This document shows, in pieces, positions 24,264-33,325 of a stretch of DNA of 64,000 nt (positions are counted from its first letter, which is position 1; the number at the start of each line of letters is the position of its first letter). A program made the translations under genes and the position numbers. The stretch is taken from NCBI GenBank assembly GCA_963921335.3, contig CAWUFC020000001.1, forward strand, positions 2,046,001 through 2,110,000, written 5' to 3'. The DNA is from CAWUFC02 sp963921335. Lineage in GTDB: Bacteria; Pseudomonadota; Gammaproteobacteria; Pseudomonadales; Halieaceae. Below the pieces are notes generated by a model, which searched no databases, was not told the DNA's origin, and saw only the letters and a program-made list of their open reading frames with translations.

Positions 24264-25427
24264 TTACCCCGCCCAGGCCTGTTGATAGATGGCCAGCGCG
24301 TCTGACTCACTGACTTCCCGAGGGTTATTGACCAGCAGCCTTTGTTGCAGCATTGCGTCGCTGGCTAACATGGGCAGGTCACTTGCAGGGATATCCATGG
24401 CGGCCAGTGTAGTGGGTAGCTTTAGATCGATAATCAGCTCTTCCAGGTAACTGACCAGCGCATTGCTGGCTTCCAGGTCGCTGGTTGATGCGGTGACGCC
24501 CTCTACAATTTCCCTTGCCAGTTCAGCATACAAGGAAGCTGCGGCGCTGGCGTTAAAGCGCAACACGTGGGGCAATACCAGTGAATTACTGAGTCCATGG
24601 GGTATGTGGTAGTGGCCCCCCAGCGGATAGGCCAGTGCATGTACGGCGGCTACCGGCGCGTTGGCAAAGGCCTGGCCTGCCAGGCAGGCGCCGTAAAGCA
24701 TGGCCTGGCGCGCAGCCAGGTCATCACCCTGATGCGTGGCGGTCTGAATGTTGGCCGACATCAGGCGCAGTGCTTCTTTGGCCAGCATATCCGAATAAGA
24801 GTTTTTCTTGTGTGCACTGGTGTATGCCTCAATGGCGTGCACCATGGCGTCTATCCCGGTGGCCGCGGTAATCGCCGCAGGCAGACCAAGGGTCAGCTCG
24901 GCATCAAGCAGTGCCACATCTGGTAACAATTGGCTGGCAACGACGCCGGCCTTGGTGGTTTCGCCCGTGGTGACAATCGCGACCGCGGTGACCTCAGAGC
25001 CGGTGCCTGCAGTGGTGGGTATCAGTATCAGCGGCAAGCGCTGACCTTTGGCCTGGTCGACGCCATAGATATCTTGCAGAGATTCCCCGGATTTGGCCAT
25101 CAGTGCGATCAGTTTGGCCGTATCCATGGAGCTGCCACCGCCGAAGCCGATTACGCCATCGCAGCCCGCTTCTTTGCCAGCCTGTAGCGCGGCCATCACG
25201 ATCTCTTCTGGTGGGTCGGCGATCACCTGGTCAAAACAGGAGTATTCAAGCTGGCTGGCTTGCAAAGCGTCTTCCAGTCTTGTCAGCAGACCCACTTGTA
25301 CGATGCCCTGGTCCGTGACTATGAGAGGCCGCTTGATGCCCTGCACGGTGCAGATTTCGCCAATGCGGCTGACTACTCCGGCTTCGTTAATAATGGATTT
25401 GCTGGTGTTGAAGGTGAATGAGTTCAT
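24264..25427 (-). CDS. Iron-containing alcohol dehydrogenase
   Basis: This 387-residue type III alcohol dehydrogenase has the NAD loop G-G-G-S-S-M-D-T-A near 97, P-T-T-A-G-T-G-S-E and the metal ligands in G-I-D-A-M-V-H-A-I-E (Asp, His) and A-A-V-H-A-L-A-Y-P-L-G-G-H-Y-H-I-P-H-G (His, His). It interconverts alcohols and aldehydes or ketones; substrate cannot be read off. It forms an operon with the downstream thioesterase and diverges from the dienelactone hydrolase gene. Confidence 0.92.
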   Translation of the reverse strand: MNSFTFNTSKSIINEAGVVSRIGEICTVQGIKRPLIVTDQGIVQVGLLTRLEDALQASQLEYSCFDQVIADPPEEIVMAALQAGKEAGCDGVIGFGGGSSMDTAKLIALMAKSGESLQDIYGVDQAKGQRLPLILIPTTAGTGSEVTAVAIVTTGETTKAGVVASQLLPDVALLDAELTLGLPAAITAATGIDAMVHAIEAYTSAHKKNSYSDMLAKEALRLMSANIQTATHQGDDLAARQAMLYGACLAGQAFANAPVAAVHALAYPLGGHYHIPHGLSNSLVLPHVLRFNASAAASLYAELAREIVEGVTASTSDLEASNALVSYLEELIIDLKLPTTLAAMDIPASDLPMLASDAMLQQRLLVNNPREVSESDALAIYQQAWAG

Positions 25428-25480
25428 ATGCAGACTATACTGTTTTTTCGCCTGCAGAATTCTAAGGAGTTACAGCGCTG

Positions 25481-26194
25481 ATGGCTAATGAAGTTGTCGA
25501 GTATGGAAATGGTGGTGACAAGCTGCTGGGCTACCTCAGCCTCCCCCAGGGAGAGGGCCCACACCCGGCGGTTATTGTGGTTCATGAGTGGTGGGGGCTG
25601 AATGACTATATTCGGTCGCGAGCTGACCGCCTCGCTGAGCTGGGCTACGTTGCACTTGCCGCGGATATGTATGGCAGTGGCGCCACGGCGGATAACCCCG
25701 ATGATGCGACTGCGCTGATGACCAATGCATTTCCCCATGCAGGTGACAGGTTTCAGGCTGCCGTTGATTTGCTCAATGGGCATTCAGAAGTAGCCACAGG
25801 GCAGATTGCAGCCATTGGATATTGCTTCGGTGGTGCGGTTTGCCTGGCGATGGCCAGGGCGGGCATGCCGCTGGCCGGTGTTGCCAGTTTCCACGGTGCA
25901 CTGGAAACCGATAGTCCGGCGGAGCCCGGTGCGGTTAAAGCCAGTGTGCGGGTCTATCACGGCAATGATGACGCTATGGTGAGCACTGAAAGTGCGGCTG
26001 CGATTCAGGCAGAGATGACTGCAGCGGGCGCTGATTTTGAATTTGTCGGCTACGATGGCGCTGGGCACGGTTTTACCAGCCCTGAGGCTGACGTCAATAA
26101 CGCCAAATTTGGATTGCCTGTAGGCTACAACCAGGCAGCGGACGAAGATTCCTGGCAACGACTGCAGGGCTTCCTGCAGTCGCTGTTTGCCTGA
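25481..26194 (+). CDS. Dienelactone hydrolase family protein
   Basis: This 237-residue alpha/beta hydrolase uses a Cys nucleophile in G-Y-C-F-G-G (near residue 112). The acid is in H-G-N-D-D and the His in G-A-G-H-G-F-T, the Cys-Asp-His triad of dienelactone hydrolase. The early V-V-H-E-W-W-G-L-N motif is also typical. Real dienelactone hydrolases act after ortho-cleavage of chlorocatechols; many family members hydrolyse other esters or lactones. An AAGGAG site precedes the ATG. Confidence 0.88.
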   Translation: MANEVVEYGNGGDKLLGYLSLPQGEGPHPAVIVVHEWWGLNDYIRSRADRLAELGYVALAADMYGSGATADNPDDATALMTNAFPHAGDRFQAAVDLLNGHSEVATGQIAAIGYCFGGAVCLAMARAGMPLAGVASFHGALETDSPAEPGAVKASVRVYHGNDDAMVSTESAAAIQAEMTAAGADFEFVGYDGAGHGFTSPEADVNNAKFGLPVGYNQAADEDSWQRLQGFLQSLFA

Positions 26195-26197
26195 GGC

Positions 26198-27073
26198 CTA
26201 TAGAGCCGGAATGGGTTCAAAGTCGATCGGGCGCTCGTTGCGTCCGATGCGGCGGGCTCTTTCCAGCAGCGTTTGCTCGCTGTCTTCCAGGCCAATCATA
26301 ATGACGAAACGGCGCTCGCGGACGCCATCCAGGCAGTAGCGCGCCAGTTCATCGAGATCCTGGAATTCCATACGCATGCCGTGTTGTTCAAACACTTTGG
26401 CGAAATCCTCGATTGAGGGTGCGGGGACGCCGGGTTTTTCGCGCGCCAGCTCTGCCGGACGGTTGCGGTCCGGGTTCCAGATGCCGGTGTTGAGCATGCC
26501 GCCCGAGGGGTAAAAGATTGAGGCACCCAGTTTGGTACCTTCACCTTCCAGTTGTGCTGACAGGCATTCGGTAATGCACGACACCGCCGCTTTACTGGAG
26601 GCATAGACCGATTGATAGGGCAGGGGAGATACGCCGCCATCACCGCTGGAGGTATTGATGATGTAGCCTTCGCCACCGCCTTCAATCATGCGCGGTACAA
26701 AGCTCTGGATGCCATGCATCACACCCATCACATTCACGCCGTATACCCATGTCCAGTCATTGGGGGTGGTCTCCCACACGTTGGCTGAGGGCGCGGCGAC
26801 GCCAGCATTGTTGAAGAGCAGGTGACAGGCGCCGTGCTCGCTGTAGACCGCTTCGGCCAGAGCTTCAACGGATTCTGCAGAAGAAACGTCAACAGTCTTG
26901 CCGCTGACCCTGCCCAGAGCCGAAAGCTCCTCGACGGTTGCATCAAGTACCGCCTGTTCGACATCAGCGATGACAACCTCTGCACCGGCGTTCAGTAGTT
27001 CGCGAACCAGGGATTTGCCGATTCCTCCTGCGCCGCCGGTAACCACGGCAATCTTGCCACTAAAGTCCTGCAT
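26198..27073 (-). CDS. Short-chain dehydrogenase/reductase (SDR)
   Basis: This 291-residue classical SDR has T-G-G-A-G-G-I-G near residue 12, N-N-A-G-V, the Ser in I-N-T-S-S-G and Y-A-S-S-K. The Asp in I-A-D-V after beta-2 suggests NAD(H). The C-terminus is extended by about 40 residues compared with a minimal SDR. A GAGGAG site and a start four bases after the DsbD_2-like gene make it the last gene of the long cbb3 block, although its job there is unclear. Confidence 0.88.
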   Translation of the reverse strand: MQDFSGKIAVVTGGAGGIGKSLVRELLNAGAEVVIADVEQAVLDATVEELSALGRVSGKTVDVSSAESVEALAEAVYSEHGACHLLFNNAGVAAPSANVWETTPNDWTWVYGVNVMGVMHGIQSFVPRMIEGGGEGYIINTSSGDGGVSPLPYQSVYASSKAAVSCITECLSAQLEGEGTKLGASIFYPSGGMLNTGIWNPDRNRPAELAREKPGVPAPSIEDFAKVFEQHGMRMEFQDLDELARYCLDGVRERRFVIMIGLEDSEQTLLERARRIGRNERPIDFEPIPAL

Positions 27074-27077
27074 GTTC

Positions 27078-27791
27078 TTAGCTCCTCTCGTGCTGGTGGT
27101 GGGTGTGATTATGTTGACCTGACACCACGGGTGAATGTTGCAGAGCGATTATGCTGGTCCAGAGCCCGAAAATTATCAACATCAGAGCGGCTACTCGGCG
27201 AACATTTACGTTGCGCATCAAATTGTTGAACTGCTGGGCGGCAGCGCCGGCAGCCAGCATGGCTGGCATAGTACCAAGACCAAAATAGAACATACGCAGG
27301 GCCGCTGCATCTGCGCTTGCGGCGGCAGCACTCCAGGCCAGCGCGCTGTAGATCAGGCCGCAGGGCAGCATGCCCCAACACATGCCCACAGCGGCAGCCT
27401 GATAGGGACCTTGCGGCGGTAACCAGCGTTTGCTCAGCCCCTGTACTGGGCGCCAGAGTACCTGGCCTGCCCGCTCTAGGTGCTGAAGACCGCGCCACCA
27501 GTTGGATATGTAGAGTCCCATGGCAATGAGTAAAAGTCCGGACAGTACGCGCAGACTGAGCAGCGCGATGTTTTGCTCGGCTGCGAGAATATTCACACCC
27601 AGGCCGAGTAGGCCGCCGAGTAGGGTATAAGAAAGAATGCGTCCCAACTGAAAAGCCAGCAGAATCGAATTGCGGCGACTGCCTGTGGTCGATAGCCCCA
27701 GTGCAGAGCTGATGCCGCCGCACATGACCAGGCAGTGGCTGCTCCCCTGCAGGCCCAGGCTTAATCCGGCCAGCCAGTCCAGCTCAGTCAT
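27078..27791 (-). CDS. DsbD_2/TauE-like membrane protein of the cbb3 assembly cluster
   Basis: This 237-residue six-span membrane protein has paired Cys motifs at the start of two spans (H-C-L-V-M-C-G-G near 20 and M-L-P-C-G-L-I near 140), the pattern of the DsbD_2 / SafE family that commonly follows ccoS. A His-rich tail (H-N-H-T-H-H-Q-H) closes the protein. The family is thought to move copper or electrons during cbb3 oxidase assembly. The start overlaps the ccoS stop by eight bases. Confidence 0.88.
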   Translation of the reverse strand: MTELDWLAGLSLGLQGSSHCLVMCGGISSALGLSTTGSRRNSILLAFQLGRILSYTLLGGLLGLGVNILAAEQNIALLSLRVLSGLLLIAMGLYISNWWRGLQHLERAGQVLWRPVQGLSKRWLPPQGPYQAAAVGMCWGMLPCGLIYSALAWSAAAASADAAALRMFYFGLGTMPAMLAAGAAAQQFNNLMRNVNVRRVAALMLIIFGLWTSIIALQHSPVVSGQHNHTHHQHERS

Positions 27792-27957
27792 CGCCGTTTC
27801 TTTGTTCCGGCTTGGCGCGCTCTTCTTCGGCGAGTATTCGCCATGCTTCTTTATCGAGGTCGTCGTACTGCCCGCTATTCACGGCCCATAACAGCAATTT
27901 GATGGCCAGGAAACAGAACACCACCGCAACAGGTATCAGGATATAGAGGCTTTCCAT
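27784..27957 (-). CDS. ccoS: cbb3 oxidase maturation protein CcoS
   Basis: A 57-residue frame starts at ATG 27957 with M-E-S-L-Y-I-L-I-P, one membrane span, then G-Q-Y-D-D-L-D-K-E-A, the hallmark of CcoS (FixS). It is needed for heme and copper insertion into the CcoN subunit. It lies four bases after ccoI and overlaps the next gene. Confidence 0.93.
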   Translation of the reverse strand: MESLYILIPVAVVFCFLAIKLLLWAVNSGQYDDLDKEAWRILAEEERAKPEQRNGDD

Positions 27958-27961
27958 GCGC

Positions 27962-30382
27962 CTAGTTTAGCCGCAAGCTGTTTATCACCACCAGCAACGA
28001 ACTCAGGGACATGCCCAGCGCCGCAGCCCAGGGCGGTATGGCACCCATAGCCGCAAAAGGTACTGCCAGCGCGTTGTAGCACAGCGCCCAGGCAAAATTC
28101 TGGTACATGACGCGACGACATCGTGTTGCAGTGAGCAGCGTTTCCGGGAGGCTGGCGAGGCGTTCGGAAGCAATAATAATGTCGGCCCGCGCCTTAGCCA
28201 CGTCGGTGGCGCCGGCAACGGCAAAAGAAACATTAGCGGCAGCGAGAACCGGGGCATCATTCAGGCCGTCCCCGACCATCGCCACACATTTGCCTGACGC
28301 CTGCAGGGCATGAATATGGGACAGTTTCTGGTCGGGTGTCTGAGCGCGATGACGCTGCTCAATACCCAGTGTCTCTGCAACCATATCCACCTCGTCCGAG
28401 CTGTCACCGCTTAGCAGTTCAAGCTCCAGACCTATCCCCTGCAAGGCATGGACGGCCGATACGGCGTCCTCGCGAAGTTCGTCGCCGAGTTTGAACCAGG
28501 CCAATAGCTGATTTGCCGTTGTCATGGCAATCCAGCGCCCTTGATCAGTGGGTGTGGCACCCATACCGGGATTCAGCTGCTCGCACCAGCCGGGCGCGCC
28601 AAGGCGCAGTTCCGTTGACTGCCATTGACCACTCACACCCGAACCCACATGGACTTCAATATTGCTGACGCTTTTGTCAACAGCCATGCCCCTGAACGCA
28701 CTGGCGATAGGATGCCGGTTACTTTGTTCGAGTGCTGCTGCCAGACCCAGGCAGGTCTCTGTATCGAGGTCGCCATGGCAACGGGTCTCAAGAATGCTGA
28801 CTCGTCCCTGTGTCAGGGTGCCGGTCTTGTCAAACACCAGGGTATCTATTTTGGGTAGTTGTTCCAGGGTGTTGGCGCCGAGCAGGATGATGCCCTTGTG
28901 CCGCAGGCCACTGCCCGCGGCGGCAAGCGCGGCCGGAGTGGCCAGCGCCAGGGCACAGGGACAGCTGACCACCAGCACGGAAAGCGTAATCCAAAGTGCC
29001 CTTGAGGGCTCATGCTGCCACCAGTACCAGGCCACGGCGGCGGCAATGCAGAGAATGGTCGCCACGAAATAGGCGGCAACGCGATCGGCAAAACTTTGCA
29101 ATGCCGGCTTGTCATCAGCTGCCCGATGCGTCAATTGCAGCAACTGCCCGATACGAGTGTCTTCCCCCAGTGTTTCTACCTGCACACTCAGCTCGCCGTC
29201 CAGCAGCAGAGTCCCGGCTGCAACACGGTCGCCAGTGCTGATATTTCGAGGAAAGTGTTCACCGCTAAACGCCGCCTCATCGACGTGACCCTGGCCGCTG
29301 ACGACCAGGCCATCAGCTGGGAGAGATTCGCCGACATAGGGCAGCACCAGATCGCCGGTTTTTAGCTGTGTCAGAGCAACCTCTTCGGTGTTGTTGTTGA
29401 CCTGCCTTTTCACCAGACCTGGCAGCAGACTGGTCAGATCGGACTGACGTAGCATTTCACGGCGCCGTATCCGCTGTTCAAGAAATCTTCCCAACAGCAG
29501 GAAAAAGGTAAACATGGCAATGGAGTCGAAATACACTTCACCGGTGCTGCTGACCGTGGCCCAGCAGCTGGCCAGCCAGGCCAGGCCGATGGCAAGCGCG
29601 ACGGGGAGGTCCATCACCAGGTGGCCCCGGCACAGGTTATTCCAGGTATTGCGGAAAAACGAGCGGGCAGAGTAGCCCACCACCAGGGTGGCAACCAGCA
29701 GGCTCACCCAGCGCAACAAATCGCGGTATTCCTCCGCAATACCCTGCATGCCACCTGCGTGCAGTGCGATGCCGAACATACCGACCTGCATCATCGCGAT
29801 ACCGGCTACCGCTAGTTCAGACAGGCTGCGACGTTGCTGTTGCGCCAGTGCCTCTTCAGCTTCCCTCGCGCGCCAGGGATAGGCCCGGTATCCCAGTGCG
29901 GCCAGTTCGCTGAAAATCCGGCTTAACTTAATCTCACTGTCTCGCCAGCGCACCTGCAGTGCTTGCTCTGCGAGGTTTACGTCGGCGTATTCGATACCCG
30001 GCACGCGAGACAGGCCCTGCTCAATCAGCCAGGTACAGGCTGCGCAACTGATGCTGGTAACAAGAATGCGTGCGCTGGCAGTGTCGTCATCGCGCGAGAC
30101 AAAGCCCGACTGGTTTTCTGGCAAGTCATAGCTGGCGTAGCTGGCATCCAGTGCGGTTTGTTCAGGGCGTTCGTTGAAGCTGGTGCGCAGCTGGTAAAAG
30201 GCTGCCAGTCCGCTGCTGTCTATCAGCTCAGCCACCGCTTTGCAGCCGGGGCAGCAAACAGGCTGTTGAGAGCCCTCTATGCTTGCGAAAAGGTGATAAT
30301 CCGCTGGTATGGTCTCAGCGCAGTGATAACAGCTGTCGGAGGTTTCAGGGGGCACTGGCGTCGCTGATCGTGATTTCCCCAT
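27962..30382 (-). CDS. ccoI: Copper-transporting P-type ATPase CcoI (FixI)
   Basis: This roughly 806-residue P1B ATPase supplies copper to the cbb3 oxidase. The N-terminus has a Cys-rich C-x-x-C (C-Y-H-C) and C-C-P-G-C cluster, and an HMA domain with S-C-A-A-C-T-W-L-I-E follows. Membrane spans carry S-C-P-C-A-L-A, the phosphorylation site is D-K-T-G-T-L-T and the hinge is G-D-G-L-N-D-A. I use ATG 30382; the codon before it is TTG. The gene overlaps the end of ccoH by 38 bases. Confidence 0.94.
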   Translation of the reverse strand: MGKSRSATPVPPETSDSCYHCAETIPADYHLFASIEGSQQPVCCPGCKAVAELIDSSGLAAFYQLRTSFNERPEQTALDASYASYDLPENQSGFVSRDDDTASARILVTSISCAACTWLIEQGLSRVPGIEYADVNLAEQALQVRWRDSEIKLSRIFSELAALGYRAYPWRAREAEEALAQQQRRSLSELAVAGIAMMQVGMFGIALHAGGMQGIAEEYRDLLRWVSLLVATLVVGYSARSFFRNTWNNLCRGHLVMDLPVALAIGLAWLASCWATVSSTGEVYFDSIAMFTFFLLLGRFLEQRIRRREMLRQSDLTSLLPGLVKRQVNNNTEEVALTQLKTGDLVLPYVGESLPADGLVVSGQGHVDEAAFSGEHFPRNISTGDRVAAGTLLLDGELSVQVETLGEDTRIGQLLQLTHRAADDKPALQSFADRVAAYFVATILCIAAAVAWYWWQHEPSRALWITLSVLVVSCPCALALATPAALAAAGSGLRHKGIILLGANTLEQLPKIDTLVFDKTGTLTQGRVSILETRCHGDLDTETCLGLAAALEQSNRHPIASAFRGMAVDKSVSNIEVHVGSGVSGQWQSTELRLGAPGWCEQLNPGMGATPTDQGRWIAMTTANQLLAWFKLGDELREDAVSAVHALQGIGLELELLSGDSSDEVDMVAETLGIEQRHRAQTPDQKLSHIHALQASGKCVAMVGDGLNDAPVLAAANVSFAVAGATDVAKARADIIIASERLASLPETLLTATRCRRVMYQNFAWALCYNALAVPFAAMGAIPPWAAALGMSLSSLLVVINSLRLN

Positions 30383-30824
30383 CAACTTGCCATAGTTCCT
30401 GTTCAGCAGTTGCGAGCGGCTGGATACTCCAATGCCAGCGACCAGCAGTCAGTTGTGCCGGGTCACCCAGGTACTCGCCCTCGCCAATCCGAGCGAGTCT
30501 GGCGACCGCATCCAGGTTTTTGTCCATCGGATGATAAAAATTGACCTGCAGGGCCGCGGGAGCGCTGTCGCCGCTCAGGCTCGCCATCAGCCGTTGCTGG
30601 TTGAGGCCAAGTTCGATCGTAATATTGAGCGACTCGGCATGCCTCTGTTTGCGAAGTTCCTGGTTAATGGCCAGGCCTTCCTTGTAATAGTCATCGGCCA
30701 CCAGGTGATCGGCGCCCTGTTCGGCGATCCACCAGGTAGTGAGGCCGGCGACCACCACGATGCCGGGCAGGCCGAAGATAAACCAGGGCTAGAATTGTTT
30801 ATACCAGGGAGTTGTTTCGTTCAT
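30345..30824 (-). pseudogene. ccoH: CcoH (FixH) gene with an amber codon at position 12
   Basis: The frame begins at ATG 30824, overlapping the ccoG stop as ATGA, and reads M-N-E-T-T-P-W-Y-K-Q-F. A TAG at 30789-30791 comes next, then P-W-F-I-F-G-L-P-G-I-V-V-V-A-G-L and a full FixH body. FixH proteins have F-W-P-W-F here, so TAG replaces the Trp codon TGG (one G-to-A change). Without read-through, translation could restart only at an internal GTG inside the membrane span. CcoH is needed for stable cbb3 assembly, so loss would be costly; a base-call error is a real alternative. Confidence 0.85.
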
Positions 30825-32236
30825 TGGGCCTCAAAAGGAATCATAAAGCGCGACTCGGTGCTGGCACGGTAACGACCATCATCGCTCTCTACTGTAAATG
30901 AAAAACCAGTGCTGGGTACCTGGAAAGCCTCGCGTGGGGCGCTGATGCGGAGCGGCAGGGTGGCGACTTCACCGGATTGCAACTGCAGACGCGCGGTGCC
31001 GATGAGGGTGGCTTGCTCCAGCCCACTGAAACTGACTGTGTAGCTGTGATCGCGCTGGTCCATGTTCAGGATCTGCAGGCTGTAGACATTTTCGATCTGC
31101 CCATCCGCAGCTTGTACATAGAGCTGGTTGCGATCGCGAATAACGGGCACCTCGAGGGGAGTCCTCGAGTAAACCCTGAAACCAAATGCAGTCACCATCA
31201 CCAACAGCGCCGCCACATAGCCGACGAGGCGCGGCCGCAACCAGTGGGTGGTTTCTCCTTCCAATTCACGTTCCGAGGTATAGGCGATCAGACCTGGTTC
31301 GTAACCCATTTTGTCCATTACGGAGTTACAGGCGTCAACACACATGGCGCAGCCGATGCATTCGTATTGCAGCCCATCACGAATATCGATGCCTGCGGGG
31401 CAGACCTGCACGCATAACTGGCAGTCGATGCAATCGCCCAGTCCCAGCTCGGCCGGGTTGGCGTTGCGTTTGCGCGCACCGCGCTCCTCACCGCGGTCCT
31501 TGCGATAGGACACGATCAGGGTGTCGTGGTCAAACATCACTGATTGAAAGCGGGCATAGGGGCACATGTACATACAGACTTGTTCCCGCATCCAGCCGGC
31601 GTTGATGTAGGTGGCCATGGTAAAGAACACCACCCACGACAGCGCCATCAGGCTCACTTGTGCCGTGGCCAGTTCGTAAATCAGGTCGCGTATCGGATAA
31701 AAATAGCCGATGAAGGTCAGGCCGGTATAGGCTGCAACGCCAAACCACATACCGTGCTTGAGGAACTTCTTGAAAAACTTGTCTGTCGACCAGGGCTGAG
31801 CATCGAGCTTGATACGCTGATTGCGACTACCCTCGACCTTCTGCTCTATCCACATGAAGATACTGGTCCAAACGGTCTGCGGGCATGTATAGCCACACCA
31901 GACGCGGCCGGCAAAAACGGTAACGGTGAACAGGGCAAATGCCGCGATAATCAGCAGCCATGCGAGCAGCGGAAAATCCTGCGGCCAGAACGTGATGAAG
32001 AAAATGTGGAATTTGCGTGCTGGCAGGTCAAACAGAACGGCCGGACGATCACCCCAGCTCATCCAGGGCAGCAGGAAGTAACCGACCAGCAATGGCCAGC
32101 CGGTAAACTCTCGCACTTTTTGGAAGAAGCCCTCTATCTGGCGGGTGTAGATTTTCTCCCGCTTTTGGTAGAGGTCAAGCTCGGCAACCTCCGCCGGGGC
32201 GAGTTCCTCCAGCGGAATCTGATCCTGTTCTGTCAT
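30821..32236 (-). CDS. ccoG: cbb3 oxidase accessory ferredoxin CcoG (RdxA/FixG)
   Basis: This 471-residue membrane protein has about five spans and two 4Fe-4S clusters (C-x2-C-x2-C-x3-C-P twice: D-C-I-D-C-Q-L-C-V-Q-V-C-P and C-I-G-C-A-M-C-V-D-A-C). C-G-Y-T-C-P-Q is in the NapH-like membrane part and an Ig-like FixG domain closes the C-terminus. CcoG reduces Cu(II) for delivery to the oxidase. It starts 16 bases after ccoP and its stop overlaps the ccoH start. Confidence 0.94.
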   Translation of the reverse strand: MTEQDQIPLEELAPAEVAELDLYQKREKIYTRQIEGFFQKVREFTGWPLLVGYFLLPWMSWGDRPAVLFDLPARKFHIFFITFWPQDFPLLAWLLIIAAFALFTVTVFAGRVWCGYTCPQTVWTSIFMWIEQKVEGSRNQRIKLDAQPWSTDKFFKKFLKHGMWFGVAAYTGLTFIGYFYPIRDLIYELATAQVSLMALSWVVFFTMATYINAGWMREQVCMYMCPYARFQSVMFDHDTLIVSYRKDRGEERGARKRNANPAELGLGDCIDCQLCVQVCPAGIDIRDGLQYECIGCAMCVDACNSVMDKMGYEPGLIAYTSERELEGETTHWLRPRLVGYVAALLVMVTAFGFRVYSRTPLEVPVIRDRNQLYVQAADGQIENVYSLQILNMDQRDHSYTVSFSGLEQATLIGTARLQLQSGEVATLPLRISAPREAFQVPSTGFSFTVESDDGRYRASTESRFMIPFEAQ

Positions 32237-32252
32237 TACCGCCGCCGCTGGG

Positions 32253-33137
32253 TCAGTTGTCCTGGTTCAGGCTATAAACATATGCGGTCAGGATATGGAT
32301 TTTATCTTCAGACAGCAGGTCCGCCTGGGCTGGCATGACACCACTGCGGCCGGCTCGAAGCGTATGAGAGATGTCTTCCGCCGTTCCGCCATATAGCCAG
32401 ATGCCATTGGTCAGGTTAGGCGCGCCCAGCGCTGTATTGCCGGTTCCGTAGGCCATGTGACAAGCCACGCAAAGCATATCGAACTGCGCTTTACCGGCAT
32501 CAGCATACTCGTCGTTCACGTCGCGACCGCTCAGGCGCATGACATAGGCTGTGACATTGCGGATGCCCTCGTCACCCAGCACGGTGCCCCAAGCAGGCAT
32601 CGCCGCACGACGACCATCAACCAGGGTGGTTTTGATGGCATCAGGAGTCCCGCCATAGAGCCAGTCACCGTCGGTCAGGTTGGGGAAGCCATAGCTGCCG
32701 CGTGCGTCTGCGCCGTGGCACTGCGCGCAATTATTGGCGAACATCCTTTGGCCCATTTTTAGCGCGGCGGGAATAGACGCCACTTCCTCGACTGGCATGG
32801 CCAGGTACTCCAGTCGAGTTGCCAGGTAGCGTTTCTCGGCTTCGTCGACTTCATTTTCCCACTGGCCAACCTGGGTCCAACCCATAATGCCGGGAAAGTT
32901 TCCGAGACCGGGATACACGACCAGGTAGCCGACACCAAAGATCAGGGTGATGAGGAACATGGCGAACCACCAGGCGGGTAGGGGGTTATCGTATTCTTCG
33001 ATACCGTCAGCAGCGTGGCCGGTGGTGGCCTCGGGGTCCGTGTTCTCGATTTTTCGATTGGCAAACAGAATCCAGAAAATCAGCGCAAAACTGATGACTG
33101 TGAGAACGATTATCCAGATGCTCCAGAAACTACTCAT
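32253..33137 (-). CDS. ccoP: cbb3 cytochrome c oxidase subunit III (diheme CcoP)
   Basis: This 294-residue subunit has two N-terminal spans and two cytochrome c domains with C-A-Q-C-H (near 140) and C-V-A-C-H (near 222). It passes electrons from cytochrome c to CcoO and CcoN. Its ATG overlaps the ccoQ stop. Length and two-heme layout are standard. Confidence 0.95.
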   Translation of the reverse strand: MSSFWSIWIIVLTVISFALIFWILFANRKIENTDPEATTGHAADGIEEYDNPLPAWWFAMFLITLIFGVGYLVVYPGLGNFPGIMGWTQVGQWENEVDEAEKRYLATRLEYLAMPVEEVASIPAALKMGQRMFANNCAQCHGADARGSYGFPNLTDGDWLYGGTPDAIKTTLVDGRRAAMPAWGTVLGDEGIRNVTAYVMRLSGRDVNDEYADAGKAQFDMLCVACHMAYGTGNTALGAPNLTNGIWLYGGTAEDISHTLRAGRSGVMPAQADLLSEDKIHILTAYVYSLNQDN

Positions 33138-33325
33138 GATTGTTTTCCTTCATCATGACGCGTTGACTGCCCTGCAGAGTCCAAATCTGGTTCATCTGCA
33201 AAGGGTAGCTGCGCCGCTTCATCGAATTCCTTTTTGCGCTTGCTGCTGTAGGCCCAAAATACCAGGCCCAGAAAAGCAACGAGCATAAACAGTGTGCTGA
33301 GACCCCGCAGGGTGTTGATATCCAT
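33134..33325 (-). CDS. ccoQ: cbb3 oxidase subunit CcoQ
   Basis: This 63-residue single-span protein with a K-R-K-K-E-F cytoplasmic tail is typical of FixQ, which stabilises the oxidase. The ATG overlaps the ccoO stop (TAATG) and the stop overlaps the ccoP start, giving tight coupling. Confidence 0.9.
   Translation of the reverse strand: MDINTLRGLSTLFMLVAFLGLVFWAYSSKRKKEFDEAAQLPFADEPDLDSAGQSTRHDEGKQS

Noticed and set aside
30789..30791. Recoding of TAG (or TGA at 61739) as an unusual amino acid
   Set aside because: TAG and TGA end many intact genes here, no pyrrolysine or selenocysteine machinery is in the window, and each position fits a plain Trp codon with one change.
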